NCBI GenBank assembly: GCA_963846165.1
Contig: CAWJUU010000008.1
Coordinates: forward strand, 248,001 to 312,000
Reading direction: 5' to 3'
DNA: 64,000 nt
DNA from: WHSW01 sp963846165
GTDB taxonomy: Bacteria > Actinomycetota > Thermoleophilia > Solirubrobacterales > 70-9
Shown here: positions 23,624 through 32,187 of the stretch, piece by piece
How the letters are laid out: every line of letters starts with the position of its first letter
How positions within the stretch are numbered: position 1 is the first letter of the stretch
The notes under the pieces: model-generated
What the model was told of the DNA's origin: nothing
What the model saw: the letters and a program-made list of their open reading frames with translations, nothing else
Databases searched by the model: none
Translations under genes and position numbers: made by a program

Positions 23624-25120
23624 GTGGCGATGATCTTCGCCGTTTCGATGACCTTCATCGACCAGACGATCGTCTCGATCGCCGTCCCCGAGCTGCAGAA
23701 GGACCTCTCGCTCTCGGCAACCGGGGTGCAGTGGATCATCAACGGCTACCTGCTCTCGCTCTCGGCGCTGTTCGCGTTCGGAGGGCGACTTGCAGACATC
23801 GCCGGGCATCGGCGGATGGTGGTGATCGGCGTCGTCGTCTTCGCCACCGCCTCGGCGCTCTGCGGCGCGACGCCGACGGGCGATGGGGCGGAGGCCTGGA
23901 TGATCGTCTTCCGGGTGATCCAAGGCGCGGGTGCGGCGCTGATGTTCCCGGCGGCGCTCGCGATCGTGATCGCGGCCTTCCCGCTCAACGAACGCGGCAA
24001 GGCGATGGCGATCTTCTTCGCCGCCGCCGGGGGTCTGACCTCGATCGGACCGATTGCGGGCGGCTATCTGACCGAGATCGACTGGCGGGCGATCTTCTGG
24101 ATCAACATCCCGGTGGCGATCATCGCCCTCGTTCTGACCGCGATCGCGAAGCCCGCGAACGAGAAGCATCCGGCGCCGGTCGACTATCGCGGCACGGTGC
24201 TGATCGCCGGCGGGATGGGTCTCGCGGTGCTCGGTCTGCAGCAGTCGAGCGTCTGGGGCTGGGGCGACCCGGCGACCTGGGGCTGCATCGTCGCGGGGCT
24301 CGCGCTGCTCGCCGCCTTCGTCGTCTACGAGCTGCGGGTGAAGAACCCGCTGATCCAGGTGCGGATCTTCACCGACCGGGCGTTCGCGATCGAGAACGTC
24401 GTCCTCTTCTGCCTGATGATCCCGTTCATCCCGCTGTTCTTCTTCGCCAGCGTCTACTCACAGGTCTCGCTCGGCGACGACGCTTCAAACGCCGGGCTCT
24501 ACCTGCTCACCTTCTTCGCGGGCTTCGCGATCAGCTCGCAGATCGGCGGCCGGATCCTGGACAGTCGCGGCGCGCGCCCGTCGGTCGTCCTGGGATGTGC
24601 GGTTGCCGCCGTCGGCTTTGCGCTCTGGGCCAACAAGCTGCCCGACCTCTCCTGGAACGAGCAGTGGCCGTTCATCGTTCTCGCCGGCGCCGGGGTCGGG
24701 CTCGTGCTCGGCCCGGCGAACACCGATGCGATCAACCGGGCGCCGAGGACGAGCTACGGCGAGGCCACCGGGATCACGCAGACGGTCCGCAACTTCGGCT
24801 CCAGCCTCGGCCTCGCGGTGCTCGGGTCGATCCTCATCTTTGAGAACAGATCGAACCTCGAGTCCTCGCTCGGCGAGATCGGGATCCCAAAGGAGGGAGC
24901 GGACCGGATCGCCGATGCGATCACCCAAGGTGGCGGCGGGTCGAGCCAGTTCGCCGGCGAGACCGGCCGCCGGGCGAAGGAGGTCTTCGAGCAGATCCAG
25001 CTCGACTACGCGCTCGCCTCGCGCACCGTCTTCTACGTCATGGCCGGGGTGCTGGCGGTCGCCTTCGTGATCGCGCTGATCGGCCTGCCCGGCGGCAAGA
25101 CCGAGGAGGTCATCGAGTAG
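23624..25120 (+). CDS. MFS drug/proton antiporter, DHA2 (EmrB/QacA) family
   Basis: Integral membrane exporter of 498 residues with 14 predicted helices, as in DHA2 transporters. TM1 contains the DHA2 motif D1 as TFIDQTIVSIAVPELQ; motif A is GGRLADIAGHRRM between TM2 and TM3; motif C-like AGGLTSIGPIAGGYL is in TM5. Likely exports hydrophobic compounds using the proton gradient. The GTG start at 23624 truncates the usual few residues before TM1; in-frame sequence upstream (SAALASTGNKRLVL) looks coding but lacks a standard start. No regulator is adjacent. Confidence 0.88.
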   Translation: MAMIFAVSMTFIDQTIVSIAVPELQKDLSLSATGVQWIINGYLLSLSALFAFGGRLADIAGHRRMVVIGVVVFATASALCGATPTGDGAEAWMIVFRVIQGAGAALMFPAALAIVIAAFPLNERGKAMAIFFAAAGGLTSIGPIAGGYLTEIDWRAIFWINIPVAIIALVLTAIAKPANEKHPAPVDYRGTVLIAGGMGLAVLGLQQSSVWGWGDPATWGCIVAGLALLAAFVVYELRVKNPLIQVRIFTDRAFAIENVVLFCLMIPFIPLFFFASVYSQVSLGDDASNAGLYLLTFFAGFAISSQIGGRILDSRGARPSVVLGCAVAAVGFALWANKLPDLSWNEQWPFIVLAGAGVGLVLGPANTDAINRAPRTSYGEATGITQTVRNFGSSLGLAVLGSILIFENRSNLESSLGEIGIPKEGADRIADAITQGGGGSSQFAGETGRRAKEVFEQIQLDYALASRTVFYVMAGVLAVAFVIALIGLPGGKTEEVIE

Positions 25121-25213
25121 CCGGGACGCAACAGGGCGAGCCGCGAAGGACGCCCTGGTAAAAAGCTCGTAAGGCCGCGTGATCTGCCCCGAGCTCGAAG
25201 GGTTTGAGGGGAC

Positions 25214-25918
25214 ATGGAGTCACACAAGACGCGCCGTGAGGCGATCATCGCGATTGGGGGTCTCGGCCTCGGAGCCGCATACTTCTTCTTCCGCGGAGAT
25301 CACGGCAACGGGAGCGCGCCGCAGGTCGGCGGTTCGACGGCGAGCCGCGCGGGCGCCGGCCGTTGCTCGCTGACGCCCGAGCTGACCGAGGGCCCGTACT
25401 ACATCGCCAGCGAGCCCTTCCGGCGCAACGTCACCGAGGGCAAGCCCGGCGTTCCGCTGAAGCTGGTGCTGCGGGTCGAGGACGCCGACACGTGCGCGCC
25501 GATCAGGAACGCGACGGTCGAGATCTGGCACGCGGACGCCGACGGCAACTACTCGGGCTTCGGTTCGACGACCTCGAACACGACCTTCCTTCGCGGCCAG
25601 CAGCGCACCAACAACGACGGCGAGGTCAGGTTCAAGACCATCTACCCGGGCTGGTATGTGAGCCGGACCGCTCACATCCACTGCAAGGTCCACGTCTCCG
25701 GCAACACCGTCCACACCGGCCAGCTCTTCTTCAAGGACAGGATCTCCGACAAGGTCTACGACAAGGCGCTCTACGCCGAGCGCGGCGAGCGCGACACCAC
25801 CAACGCCACCGACAACCTCTTCGCCGGGGGCGGCAGCCAATCGGTCGTTCGGCTGCGCAAGCCGAAACGCGGCAAGGGCTACCGGGGTGAGCTCACCCTG
25901 GCGGTGAGCCAGTCCTGA
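25214..25918 (+). CDS. intradiol ring-cleavage dioxygenase, exported
   Basis: Non-heme Fe(III) enzyme that opens catechol-type rings between the hydroxyls. 234 residues. The N terminus KTRREAIIAIGGLGLGA resembles a Tat signal, so export of a folded metalloenzyme is likely. Ligands: Y in EGPYYI, Y in IYPGWYVSRT, and HxH in AHIHCKV. The catalytic barrel spans ~50-225. Relatives in actinobacteria are annotated as secreted protocatechuate-dioxygenase-like. Stand-alone gene after the MFS exporter; substrate not inferable. Confidence 0.9.
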   Translation: MESHKTRREAIIAIGGLGLGAAYFFFRGDHGNGSAPQVGGSTASRAGAGRCSLTPELTEGPYYIASEPFRRNVTEGKPGVPLKLVLRVEDADTCAPIRNATVEIWHADADGNYSGFGSTTSNTTFLRGQQRTNNDGEVRFKTIYPGWYVSRTAHIHCKVHVSGNTVHTGQLFFKDRISDKVYDKALYAERGERDTTNATDNLFAGGGSQSVVRLRKPKRGKGYRGELTLAVSQS

Positions 25919-25939
25919 CGCTCGCTAGATTCGGAGCCG

Positions 25940-26218
25940 ATGCGTGTCGGCCGCCACTCGTTCCCTCAGGTCACCTATGACCCGCCAAGCGACGTGCTCT
26001 ACGCGCGGATCGGCACCGGGCCCGAGGCATCGCGGGAACGCACCGAGGAGGGAGACGTGTGGACATTCGACGACACGGGCCGCCCGCTCGGGGTGATCGT
26101 GATGGAGCCGCGCGAGCGGCTCGAGCGCGACGGCGCCGTCTACGTGACCCTGCCCACAGGCGAGCGCGAGCGCCTGCAGGGGGTCGAGGCGGCGATGCGC
26201 AACCCCAGCCGCTCCTAG
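25940..26218 (+). CDS. DUF2283 family protein
   Basis: 92 residues. VTYDPPSDVLYARIGTG at the N terminus and DDTGRPLGVIVMEPRERL match DUF2283, a small domain of unknown function. TAGATT (25926-25931) sits 8 nt before the ATG with no room for a Shine-Dalgarno, so the transcript is probably leaderless and independent of the dioxygenase 21 bp upstream. Confidence 0.85.
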   Translation: MRVGRHSFPQVTYDPPSDVLYARIGTGPEASRERTEEGDVWTFDDTGRPLGVIVMEPRERLERDGAVYVTLPTGERERLQGVEAAMRNPSRS

Positions 26219-26228
26219 CTCCGCGGTC

Positions 26229-26657
26229 CTAAGCGGCTTCCCAGGTCTGCTTGCCGCTGTCGCACTGGCGGTTGACGCCGTTGTCGACGATCCGACCGAA
26301 GAACCGGAAGCTGCCGCTGGCCTTGCGCGAGCCGATTCGCCCGGAGACCTTGAACGTGGTCTCGCCGTTGTCGTCGTTGGCCTTGAACGTCCGGTTGTCG
26401 CCGACCGGGATCTCGCCCGTCAGCTTGGCCCGCCTCATCACCGCGGTCTCGCCGCCCCCACAGGCGACCGAGAACTGCTTGACGGCGAACGACCGCACGC
26501 TGCGCTCGCCCGCGTCGTCCGTTGCGACCTTGACCTTGACCGCCGATTCGGGCTGGTCGTCGAGGGCGCCGAACAGGTTGTCCGTCGTCGCCGCGGTCGC
26601 GGCGACCGGGACCACAAGGGCCACAACGAGCACGGAGCCGATCAGGATGCGCTTCAC
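26229..26657 (-). CDS. secreted protein, unknown function
   Basis: 142 residues from GTG 26657: signal peptide KRILIGSVLVVALVVPVAA, then a strand-rich domain with cysteines in QFSVACGGGE and RQCDSGKQTWEA. The architecture matches the neighbour at 26730-27161 (signal, about 120-residue barrel-like domain, terminal xCDSGKxxW), so the two are distant paralogues. Ribosome-binding site GGAGG on the minus strand supports the GTG start rather than the upstream ATG at 26711. Confidence 0.75.
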   Translation of the reverse strand: MKRILIGSVLVVALVVPVAATAATTDNLFGALDDQPESAVKVKVATDDAGERSVRSFAVKQFSVACGGGETAVMRRAKLTGEIPVGDNRTFKANDDNGETTFKVSGRIGSRKASGSFRFFGRIVDNGVNRQCDSGKQTWEAA

Positions 26658-26729
26658 AGGGGTACCTCCATCAGTGGTTTGAGCTCCACTTGCCACCGAG
26701 GAGCCTCTCATAGAGTTGCGCGTTTTCGC

Positions 26730-27161
26730 TCAGCGTGACGCAGTCCAGTCGAGTTTGCCGCTGTCGCAGTCGAGGACTTCGCCGTCGACATCGGTTGGTC
26801 CGCTGTAGCGAACCGTGCCCTTCGCGTTGTGCTTGCCGCTCAGCTTGCCCGCGACCTTGAGCTCCTGACCGCCGTTGCTGCCGTTGACGTGGAACTTGCC
26901 GGCGTCGTTGACGTCGACGAGGCCCGTGATCTTCGCGCTCTTCAGCCGCGCGCCGACGTCGCCCTCGCAGGAGATCAGCAGGTCCTTGCCGACGAACGAC
27001 TTCATCTGGCGCCCGTCATCGCCCTGCTTGACCTTCAAGGTCACCGACGTCTCCTGGTCGCCCTTGATCCCGCCCGTGTAGGTCTTGGTCGCCGCCAGCG
27101 CCGCCGCGGGGACCGCGAGCGCCGCGACCGCGGCCGCGCAGGCAAGTGCTCTTCTCATCAC
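26730..27161 (-). CDS. secreted protein, paralogue of the downstream gene
   Basis: 143 residues. Signal peptide RALACAAAVAALAVPAAALA; mature domain YTGGIKGDQETSVTLKVKQG, DLLISCEGDVGARLKSAKIT, KVAGKLSGKHNAKGTVRYSG and LDCDSGKLDWTAS. Two cysteines could form one disulfide. The ATG overlaps the stop of the gene at 27158 (ATGA), so the two are translationally coupled. Function unknown. Confidence 0.78.
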   Translation of the reverse strand: MMRRALACAAAVAALAVPAAALAATKTYTGGIKGDQETSVTLKVKQGDDGRQMKSFVGKDLLISCEGDVGARLKSAKITGLVDVNDAGKFHVNGSNGGQELKVAGKLSGKHNAKGTVRYSGPTDVDGEVLDCDSGKLDWTASR

Positions 27162-27613
27162 TTGGTGCCCTTGAGGCAGATCAGGTGCGAGACGAAGTTG
27201 AAGTCGGCCAGCGCGCCGGCGTCGTCGAAGGCGAGGAAGACGTGGTACTCGCCGGTCCCCGGCCCGACCGCCGTTCCCTGCTGGTAGACGTCGGTGTTCT
27301 CGGCGACCGCGCCGCCGGTCACGACGCGCTTGCAGGCGCTCGCCGGGTCGGTGCTCAGCCTGAGGTCGATGAACTTCCCGGTCTGTGCCACCGGCACCGT
27401 GCCGCTGCCCTGGAAGTAGAGCACCGTCGCCTTCTTCGGCTTCCTCGCCCTCAGCCCGGCCGGCGTCGCCGAGGCGGCGTCCATCGTCACCTCGACTGTC
27501 GTGTAGTCGGGCCGAACACTGTCACTGTCGCCGCCGACGACGCTCGTCGCCGCGACGGCTGTTCCACCCACCGCCGTCAGGGCAACCACGCCGACGATCC
27601 ACTTCCTGCGCAT
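27158..27613 (-). CDS. secreted protein, unknown function
   Basis: 151 residues. RRKWIVGVVALTAVGGTAVA is the signal peptide. The mature region contains KATVLYFQGSGTVPVAQTGK, SACKRVVTGGAVAENTDVYQ and a C-terminal FNFVSHLICLKGTK. I set the start at ATG 27613 because GGGAGG lies 6 nt upstream, rather than at the TTG codons before it. First gene of a probable three-gene operon of secreted proteins. Confidence 0.75.
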   Translation of the reverse strand: MRRKWIVGVVALTAVGGTAVAATSVVGGDSDSVRPDYTTVEVTMDAASATPAGLRARKPKKATVLYFQGSGTVPVAQTGKFIDLRLSTDPASACKRVVTGGAVAENTDVYQQGTAVGPGTGEYHVFLAFDDAGALADFNFVSHLICLKGTK

Positions 27614-27724
27614 CAACAACCTCCCGGATTGGGTGACCGTCCCTCACGGCCACGCTCGGGTGCATGCTACCCCTCACGAATACCCTCGACTCCTCGTTTC
27701 ACCACCGAGCCCTTGAGCATCACC

Positions 27725-28213
27725 GTGACAGCCCGAGCCGCGAGCCAGCCGCCGTTCCAGCGCTTTCTCGACGAGCACCGCGAGCCGGTGCTCGCCTTCC
27801 TGCGCGCGATGGTCGGCCCCGGCGACGCCGACGACTGCTTCCAGGAGACCTTCATCGCGGCGCTTCGCGGCTACGAGCGCATGGATGGACGTCACCCGCG
27901 CGCCTGGGTGATGACGATCGCCCGCCGCAAGGCGATCGACCACCACCGCGCTCGCGCCCGGCGGCCAGAGCCGCGCGACCGGTTACCCGAGATCTCGGTC
28001 ACCGACGAGCCCGCCGACCGGGAGATCTGGTCCGCCGTTGCCGCGCTGCCCGACGGGCAGCGCGCCGCGGTCGCGCTTCGCTACGCCGCCGACCTCGCCT
28101 ACCGCGAGATCGGCGAGGCGCTCGATTGCAGCGAGGAGGCCGCGCGCCGCCGCGTCGCCGACGGGCTCAAGGCCCTTCGCACCACCATCGACAGAGAGGA
28201 GGCGAGGCGATGA
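27725..28213 (+). CDS. ECF-type RNA polymerase sigma factor
   Basis: 162 residues, Group 4 sigma. Region 2: FLDEHREPVLAFLRAMVGPG, DADDCFQETFIAALRGYERM and PRAWVMTIARRKAIDHHRAR. Region 4: VAALPDGQRAAVALRYAADL, AYREIGEALDCSEEAARRRV. GTG 27725 chosen; TTG 27713 is the alternative. The stop overlaps the start of ogt (ATGA), so sigma factor and alkyl-DNA repair are one operon, suggesting regulation by DNA damage. No anti-sigma gene is adjacent. Confidence 0.9.
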   Translation: MTARAASQPPFQRFLDEHREPVLAFLRAMVGPGDADDCFQETFIAALRGYERMDGRHPRAWVMTIARRKAIDHHRARARRPEPRDRLPEISVTDEPADREIWSAVAALPDGQRAAVALRYAADLAYREIGEALDCSEEAARRRVADGLKALRTTIDREEARR

Positions 28214-28830
28214 GCCGAGCCGACGCCAAGCAGATCGCGAACATCCTCGGGGGCGGGATCGCCACCGAGGCGGAAGCCGCCGCCGCACGCCTCAGCGAGC
28301 GCGCCGAGCGCGAAGGACTCGCCGAGGTTGCCTACACCAGCTTCGACTCGCCGGTCGGCAGCGGCCACGTCGCCGCCACCGAGCGCGGGATCGTCGCGAT
28401 CGCGCTGCCGAACTCCGACGAGGAGCTGTTCGTCGACGACCTCGCTGCTGAGATCTCCCCCCGCGTGCTCGAGCTGCCGGGACGGCTCGATGAGGCGCTG
28501 CGCGAGCTCGATCAGTACTTCGCCGGCCGGCGACAGGAGTTCGAGCTCGAGCTCGACTGGCAGCTCGTTCGCCCGGGCTTCTACAGCCGCGTGCTGCACG
28601 AAACCGCAAAGCTGCCCTACGGCGTCACCGCCAGCTATGGCGAGGTCGCCGCTCGGGCGGGCAACCCGCGCGCCTTTCGCGCCGCGGGCACCGCGCTCGG
28701 CCACAACCCGATCCCGATCGTCGTTCCCTGCCACCGCGTCCTCCGCGCCGGCGGCGTGCTCGGCAACTACGGCGGCGGCCCGGAGATGAAGGAGTGGCTG
28801 CTGCGGCTCGAGGGAGCGGTGGGCGAGTGA
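28210..28830 (+). CDS. ogt: methylated-DNA--[protein]-cysteine S-methyltransferase
   Basis: Suicide repair protein that removes methyl or alkyl groups from O6-guanine. 206 residues. Catalytic IPIVVPCHRVLRAGGVLGNY places the acceptor cysteine at C174; the helix-turn-helix ASYGEVAARAGNPRAFRAAG precedes it. An N-terminal extension of ~40 residues (DAKQIANILGGGIATEAEAA) is not part of the standard domain and could be an anchor for the co-encoded sigma factor; that is speculation. Confidence 0.93.
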   Translation: MSRADAKQIANILGGGIATEAEAAAARLSERAEREGLAEVAYTSFDSPVGSGHVAATERGIVAIALPNSDEELFVDDLAAEISPRVLELPGRLDEALRELDQYFAGRRQEFELELDWQLVRPGFYSRVLHETAKLPYGVTASYGEVAARAGNPRAFRAAGTALGHNPIPIVVPCHRVLRAGGVLGNYGGGPEMKEWLLRLEGAVGE

Positions 28831-29275
28831 CCGGTAGCTGGGCGCGGTCCGCTCGGGGCCGCGGTCGGGGTGCGAGGCCTGGCCGGGTTGCAGTGAGGGA
28901 GGGAGTTGGGCCTGGCGCGGGCGCTTTCGGTTGGCCTCGGCCGTGGCTGGCGCTTTCTTCTCGCTATCCGAGAATAAGGCGCCAATCGAGCCTCCAGGCG
29001 GCGCGTCAACTCGCCTTTCGCTCGTGTGTCGAGCTCGAAAGGAGAGTTGTTGCTCTATGACGACAACAACCTCGGACTCGACGCCGAGGGACGGTTGAGT
29101 CCGGGGTTTGCGACCTGCGCTCGCGCCCTGACCCTCCCTCACTGACAACGAACCCCGCATCGCGCCGGGCGAGGGCCCGAGCGGAGCGCCACCCGGCCCG
29201 ATCTACCTGAAAGCGTGGAGGTTCCGCGGTACCGGGCACCGCCGCCAACTTGACAGCCAAGGTAGGCTGCCAACT
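28831..29275. other. structured intergenic region
   Basis: 445 bp with no supported ORF. Contains a long-range inverted repeat (GTTG-CAGTGAGGGAGGG at 28887-28903 and CCCTCCCTCACTG-ACAAC at 29132-29149) enclosing two hairpins: ~28950-28975 with core TTCTCG-CTATC-CGAGAA, and 29007-29050 (CAACTC/GAGTTG and CCTTTCG/CGAAAGG). It may be a small non-autonomous element, an ncRNA, or clustered terminators. Confidence 0.55.
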
Positions 29276-29761
29276 ATGCATGTCGATCCGAACAGCCCGC
29301 GGGCGACGCTGACCAAGCGACAGCAGGAGGTGCTCGACCGGCTCGAGCTCGGGATGGGGGCGAAGCAGATCGCGACCGACATCGGTGTTAGCCGCAACGC
29401 CGTCTACCAGCACATCGAGCGCCTCAGGCGGCAGGGGGCGCTCGCGGAGACGTACACGCCCAGCGGCCAGCCGCCACGGCGCGCCGAGCTCGGCGCCGGG
29501 GTCGCCGCCGCGGCCACGATCGCGCCGCGCGAGAGCGCGGTCGCCGAGCTGCGGGCGCTCGCGCTCGCCGGCACCGATCCCGATGGACCCGAGTACGCGC
29601 GCGCGATCGAGGGCGGGATTGCCGCCGGCGACGCGGTCGGGCTCGCCTACGAGCTCGGCCGGCTCGACGCGCGCGGGGACTCCGGGCTGCCCGTCGATCT
29701 GATCGAATCGGCGCTGCGCCGGCTCTCGGTCCTGCCGTCCGACCCCGGCGGCGAGAAGTAG
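29276..29761 (+). CDS. LuxR-type HTH DNA-binding protein
   Basis: 161 residues. LTKRQQEVLDRLELGMGAKQ then IATDIGVSRNAVYQHIERLR is a GerE/LuxR or sigma-region-4-like helix-turn-helix at residues ~12-55. The rest is Ala-rich and helical (ATIAPRESAVAELRALALAG) without a recognisable sensor domain. A TAGGCT box (29263-29268) lies 7 nt before the ATG, so the transcript is probably leaderless. Target genes are unknown. Confidence 0.82.
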   Translation: MHVDPNSPRATLTKRQQEVLDRLELGMGAKQIATDIGVSRNAVYQHIERLRRQGALAETYTPSGQPPRRAELGAGVAAAATIAPRESAVAELRALALAGTDPDGPEYARAIEGGIAAGDAVGLAYELGRLDARGDSGLPVDLIESALRRLSVLPSDPGGEK

Positions 29762-29828
29762 CGATAATCGTCGCGCCGCCGACGACTCGGCAGGCGCCGC
29801 CAACGTAGAAGGAGAGGTTCCGAGCGCA

Positions 29829-30410
29829 ATGACAGTTGTTCTGATCATCGTCGGAGTGGCCCTGCTGCTCGGCCTGATCTTCATCCTGATCCGCAACTCG
29901 ATGATTGGGTCGCGCAACCGCGTCGACGAGGCCTGGTCGGGAATCGACGTCCAGCTCAAGCGCCGTCACGACCTGGTGCCGAACCTGGTCGAGACCGTGA
30001 AGGGCTACGCCCAGCACGAGCGGGAGACGTTCGAGAAGGTGACCCAGGCGCGTGCCGCCGCGATGCAGGCGACCGGGCCCGCCGAGGCGAGCCAGGCGGA
30101 GGGTCTGCTGACCCAGGCTCTCGGCGGTCTGCGAGTCGTCGCCGAGCAATACCCCGAGCTGCGGGCGACCGAGAACTTCCAGCAGCTCTCGCGCAACCTG
30201 AGCGAGCTCGAGGACGAGATCCAGGCCTCGCGCCGGATCTACAACTCCAACGTCCAGGCCTACAACACGAAGATCCAGGTCTTCCCCAACTCGGTCGTCG
30301 CAGGGACGGGCGGGTTCACAGCGCGCGAGTTCTTCGAGATCGAGGACGCGGCCGAGCGCGAGCCGGTCGAGGTCTCCTTCACGCAGCCGCCGCCTGCCCC
30401 GGCGCAGTAG
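29829..30410 (+). CDS. lemA: LemA family protein
   Basis: 193 residues. One N-terminal membrane helix (TVVLIIVGVALLLGLIFILI), then the LemA four-helix domain with RVDEAWSGIDVQLKRRHDLV and PNLVETVKGYAQHE, and the C-terminal RRIYNSNVQAYNTKIQVFPN signature. LemA proteins have unclear roles in envelope maintenance. AGGAGAGG lies 7-8 nt upstream of the ATG. Confidence 0.93.
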   Translation: MTVVLIIVGVALLLGLIFILIRNSMIGSRNRVDEAWSGIDVQLKRRHDLVPNLVETVKGYAQHERETFEKVTQARAAAMQATGPAEASQAEGLLTQALGGLRVVAEQYPELRATENFQQLSRNLSELEDEIQASRRIYNSNVQAYNTKIQVFPNSVVAGTGGFTAREFFEIEDAAEREPVEVSFTQPPPAPAQ

Positions 30411-30435
30411 CGGCACAGAGGTTGCGGTTTTCTCT

Positions 30436-30453
30436 CGGCGCCCTCGGGCGCCG
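30436..30453 (+). terminator. hairpin after lemA
   Basis: CGGCGCC-CTCG-GGCGCCG, a 7-bp perfect stem 26 bp past the lemA stop, without a T-tract. Probable lemA terminator or stabiliser. Confidence 0.5.
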
Positions 30454-30492
30454 GCGGAAACCCCTGCACGGGGTTAGTATCCGCCGCCTCAG

Positions 30493-31122
30493 ATGACGGA
30501 CACGCAAGGCCGAGACCCGATCCCAGCACCCGGGTACGTACGCGACTCCGACCTGCTGGGCGAGGCCCTCGCGGTCGCCGCGGATGCCCACCGCGGACAG
30601 GTCCGTCACGACGGCTCGCCCTACCTGGCGCATCCGCTCCGGGTCTGCGAGCTGCTCGCCCAAACCGGCGCCGACGAGACCGTGCTCGCGGCGGCGCTGC
30701 TTCACGACGGCGTCGAGGATTCGAGTCTCACCGTTGTCGCGGTCGTCGAGAGCTTCGGGCTCGAGATCGGCGAGCTGGTCGCCGCGCTGACCGAGGACGA
30801 GCGGATCGACAATTGGCTCGAGCGCAAGAACGCCCTCCGCGCGCAGGTCGCCGAGGCGGGACCCCCCGGGGCGGCGATCTACGCCGCCGACAAGCTCGCC
30901 AACCTGCGCGAGATGCGTGACCTCTACGCCGAGCACGGCGAGGGGTCGATCGATCTTCACAAGGCGCCGACGCTCGATCTCCGCGTCGCGGTCTGGCGCG
31001 ACGACCTTGCGATGGTCGAGCGAATCGCGCCCGAGCTCGCGCTGGTGCCGGTGCTGCGATCCGAGCTCGCGGCGTTCGAGTCCGAGCGAGACCGCACCGC
31101 TGCCGCCAAGCTGTCCAGGTAG
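30493..31122 (+). CDS. HD-domain hydrolase, RelA/SpoT-type (MESH1-like)
   Basis: 209 residues. The HD phosphohydrolase fold is visible as AADAHRGQVRHDGSPYLAHP, ALLHDGVEDS (metal-binding HD) and KLANLREM, the pattern of (p)ppGpp hydrolase domains. There is no synthetase or TGS domain, so it is a small alarmone hydrolase or related phosphatase. Expected to be cytosolic and Mn-dependent. TAGTAT lies 12 nt upstream of the ATG. Confidence 0.85.
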   Translation: MTDTQGRDPIPAPGYVRDSDLLGEALAVAADAHRGQVRHDGSPYLAHPLRVCELLAQTGADETVLAAALLHDGVEDSSLTVVAVVESFGLEIGELVAALTEDERIDNWLERKNALRAQVAEAGPPGAAIYAADKLANLREMRDLYAEHGEGSIDLHKAPTLDLRVAVWRDDLAMVERIAPELALVPVLRSELAAFESERDRTAAAKLSR

Positions 31123-31181
31123 TACCGCGGGCGCCCGCTGTCGCCGGCAGGAGGAGGGCGCTTGGGGCTGAAAGCAGCCCC

Positions 31182-32156
31182 GTGATCGTCGACTGCGCCC
31201 ACTACCGCGGCGGCGAGCGTCAGCATGAGGACCCGCTCGAGATCGAGGTCGCGGCGGAGATCGCCGCGGGCGCGACCGAGGGCGAGTTCGTCTGGCTCGG
31301 CCTCCGTGATCCCACCGACGACGAGCTCGCGCGCGCGCAGCGGGCTTTCGACCTCAACCCGCTCGCGGTTGAGGATGCACGCCATGCGCACCAGCGCCCG
31401 AAGCTGGAGGACTACGACGGCTCGGTGTTCATCGTCCTGCGCCCGGCGCGCTACTTGGACGAGACCGAGTCGGTCGAGTTCGGCGAGATCCACCTCTTCC
31501 TCGCTGCCCACTACGCGATCGCGGTCCGTCGCGGCGAGGCGAGCGAGCTGAAGCCGGCGCGGCGGCGGCTCGAGCAGTCAGAGCTGCTCGGCCACGGCGT
31601 CGGCGCCGTCACCTGGGCGGTGCTCGACAAGGTCGTCGACGACTACACCCCGGTCGTCGAGGGGATCGACAACGACATCCAGGAGGTCGAGCAGGATATC
31701 TTCGCGCGCGGGACCGACTCGACCGAGCGGATCTACTTCCTCAAGCGCGAGGTGATCGAATTCCACCGCGCCGTTTCGCCGCTGCTGCCGTCGCTGGAGG
31801 CGTTAGAGCGCGGCGCCTACCCGCAGATCGACCAGGAGCTGCGCCGCTACTTCCGCGACGTCGCCGACCACGCCCGCCGCGTCGACGAGCAGGTCAACTC
31901 GCAGCGCGAGCTGCTGACCTCGATCCTGGAGGCGAACCTGGCGCTGCTCTCGGTGAAGCAGAACGAGGTCATCCGGGGGATTTCCGCCTGGGCGGCGATC
32001 ATCGCCGTTCCCACCTTCCTCGCCTCGATCTGGGGCATGAACTTCGAGGACATGCCGGAGCTCAACGAGCCCTGGGGCTATCCGCTGGCACTGGCGATCA
32101 TGGCGGTCGCGGTGCTCTCGCTGCACCGGTTCTTCCGCCGCATCGACTGGCTCTGA
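31182..32156 (+). CDS. corA: CorA-family magnesium/cobalt transporter
   Basis: 324 residues. The N-terminal ~240 residues form the cytosolic alpha/beta domain and long stalk helix (NSQRELLTSILEANLALLSV). Two C-terminal membrane helices follow: AWAAIIAVPTFLASIWGMNF with the selectivity motif GMN, and YPLALAIMAVAVLSLHRFF. Funnel-shaped pentamer in the inner membrane. GTG start. Stand-alone gene between the HD hydrolase and ctaG-like gene. Confidence 0.93.
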   Translation: MIVDCAHYRGGERQHEDPLEIEVAAEIAAGATEGEFVWLGLRDPTDDELARAQRAFDLNPLAVEDARHAHQRPKLEDYDGSVFIVLRPARYLDETESVEFGEIHLFLAAHYAIAVRRGEASELKPARRRLEQSELLGHGVGAVTWAVLDKVVDDYTPVVEGIDNDIQEVEQDIFARGTDSTERIYFLKREVIEFHRAVSPLLPSLEALERGAYPQIDQELRRYFRDVADHARRVDEQVNSQRELLTSILEANLALLSVKQNEVIRGISAWAAIIAVPTFLASIWGMNFEDMPELNEPWGYPLALAIMAVAVLSLHRFFRRIDWL

Positions 32157-32187
32157 ACCGCAACATCCGTTGTCTAAGCTGGCCGCC

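Noticed and set aside
29250..29268. TTGACA as -35 element for the HTH gene at 29276
   Set aside because: It is only 7 nt from the TAGGCT -10 box; a functional -35 would need ~16-18 nt.
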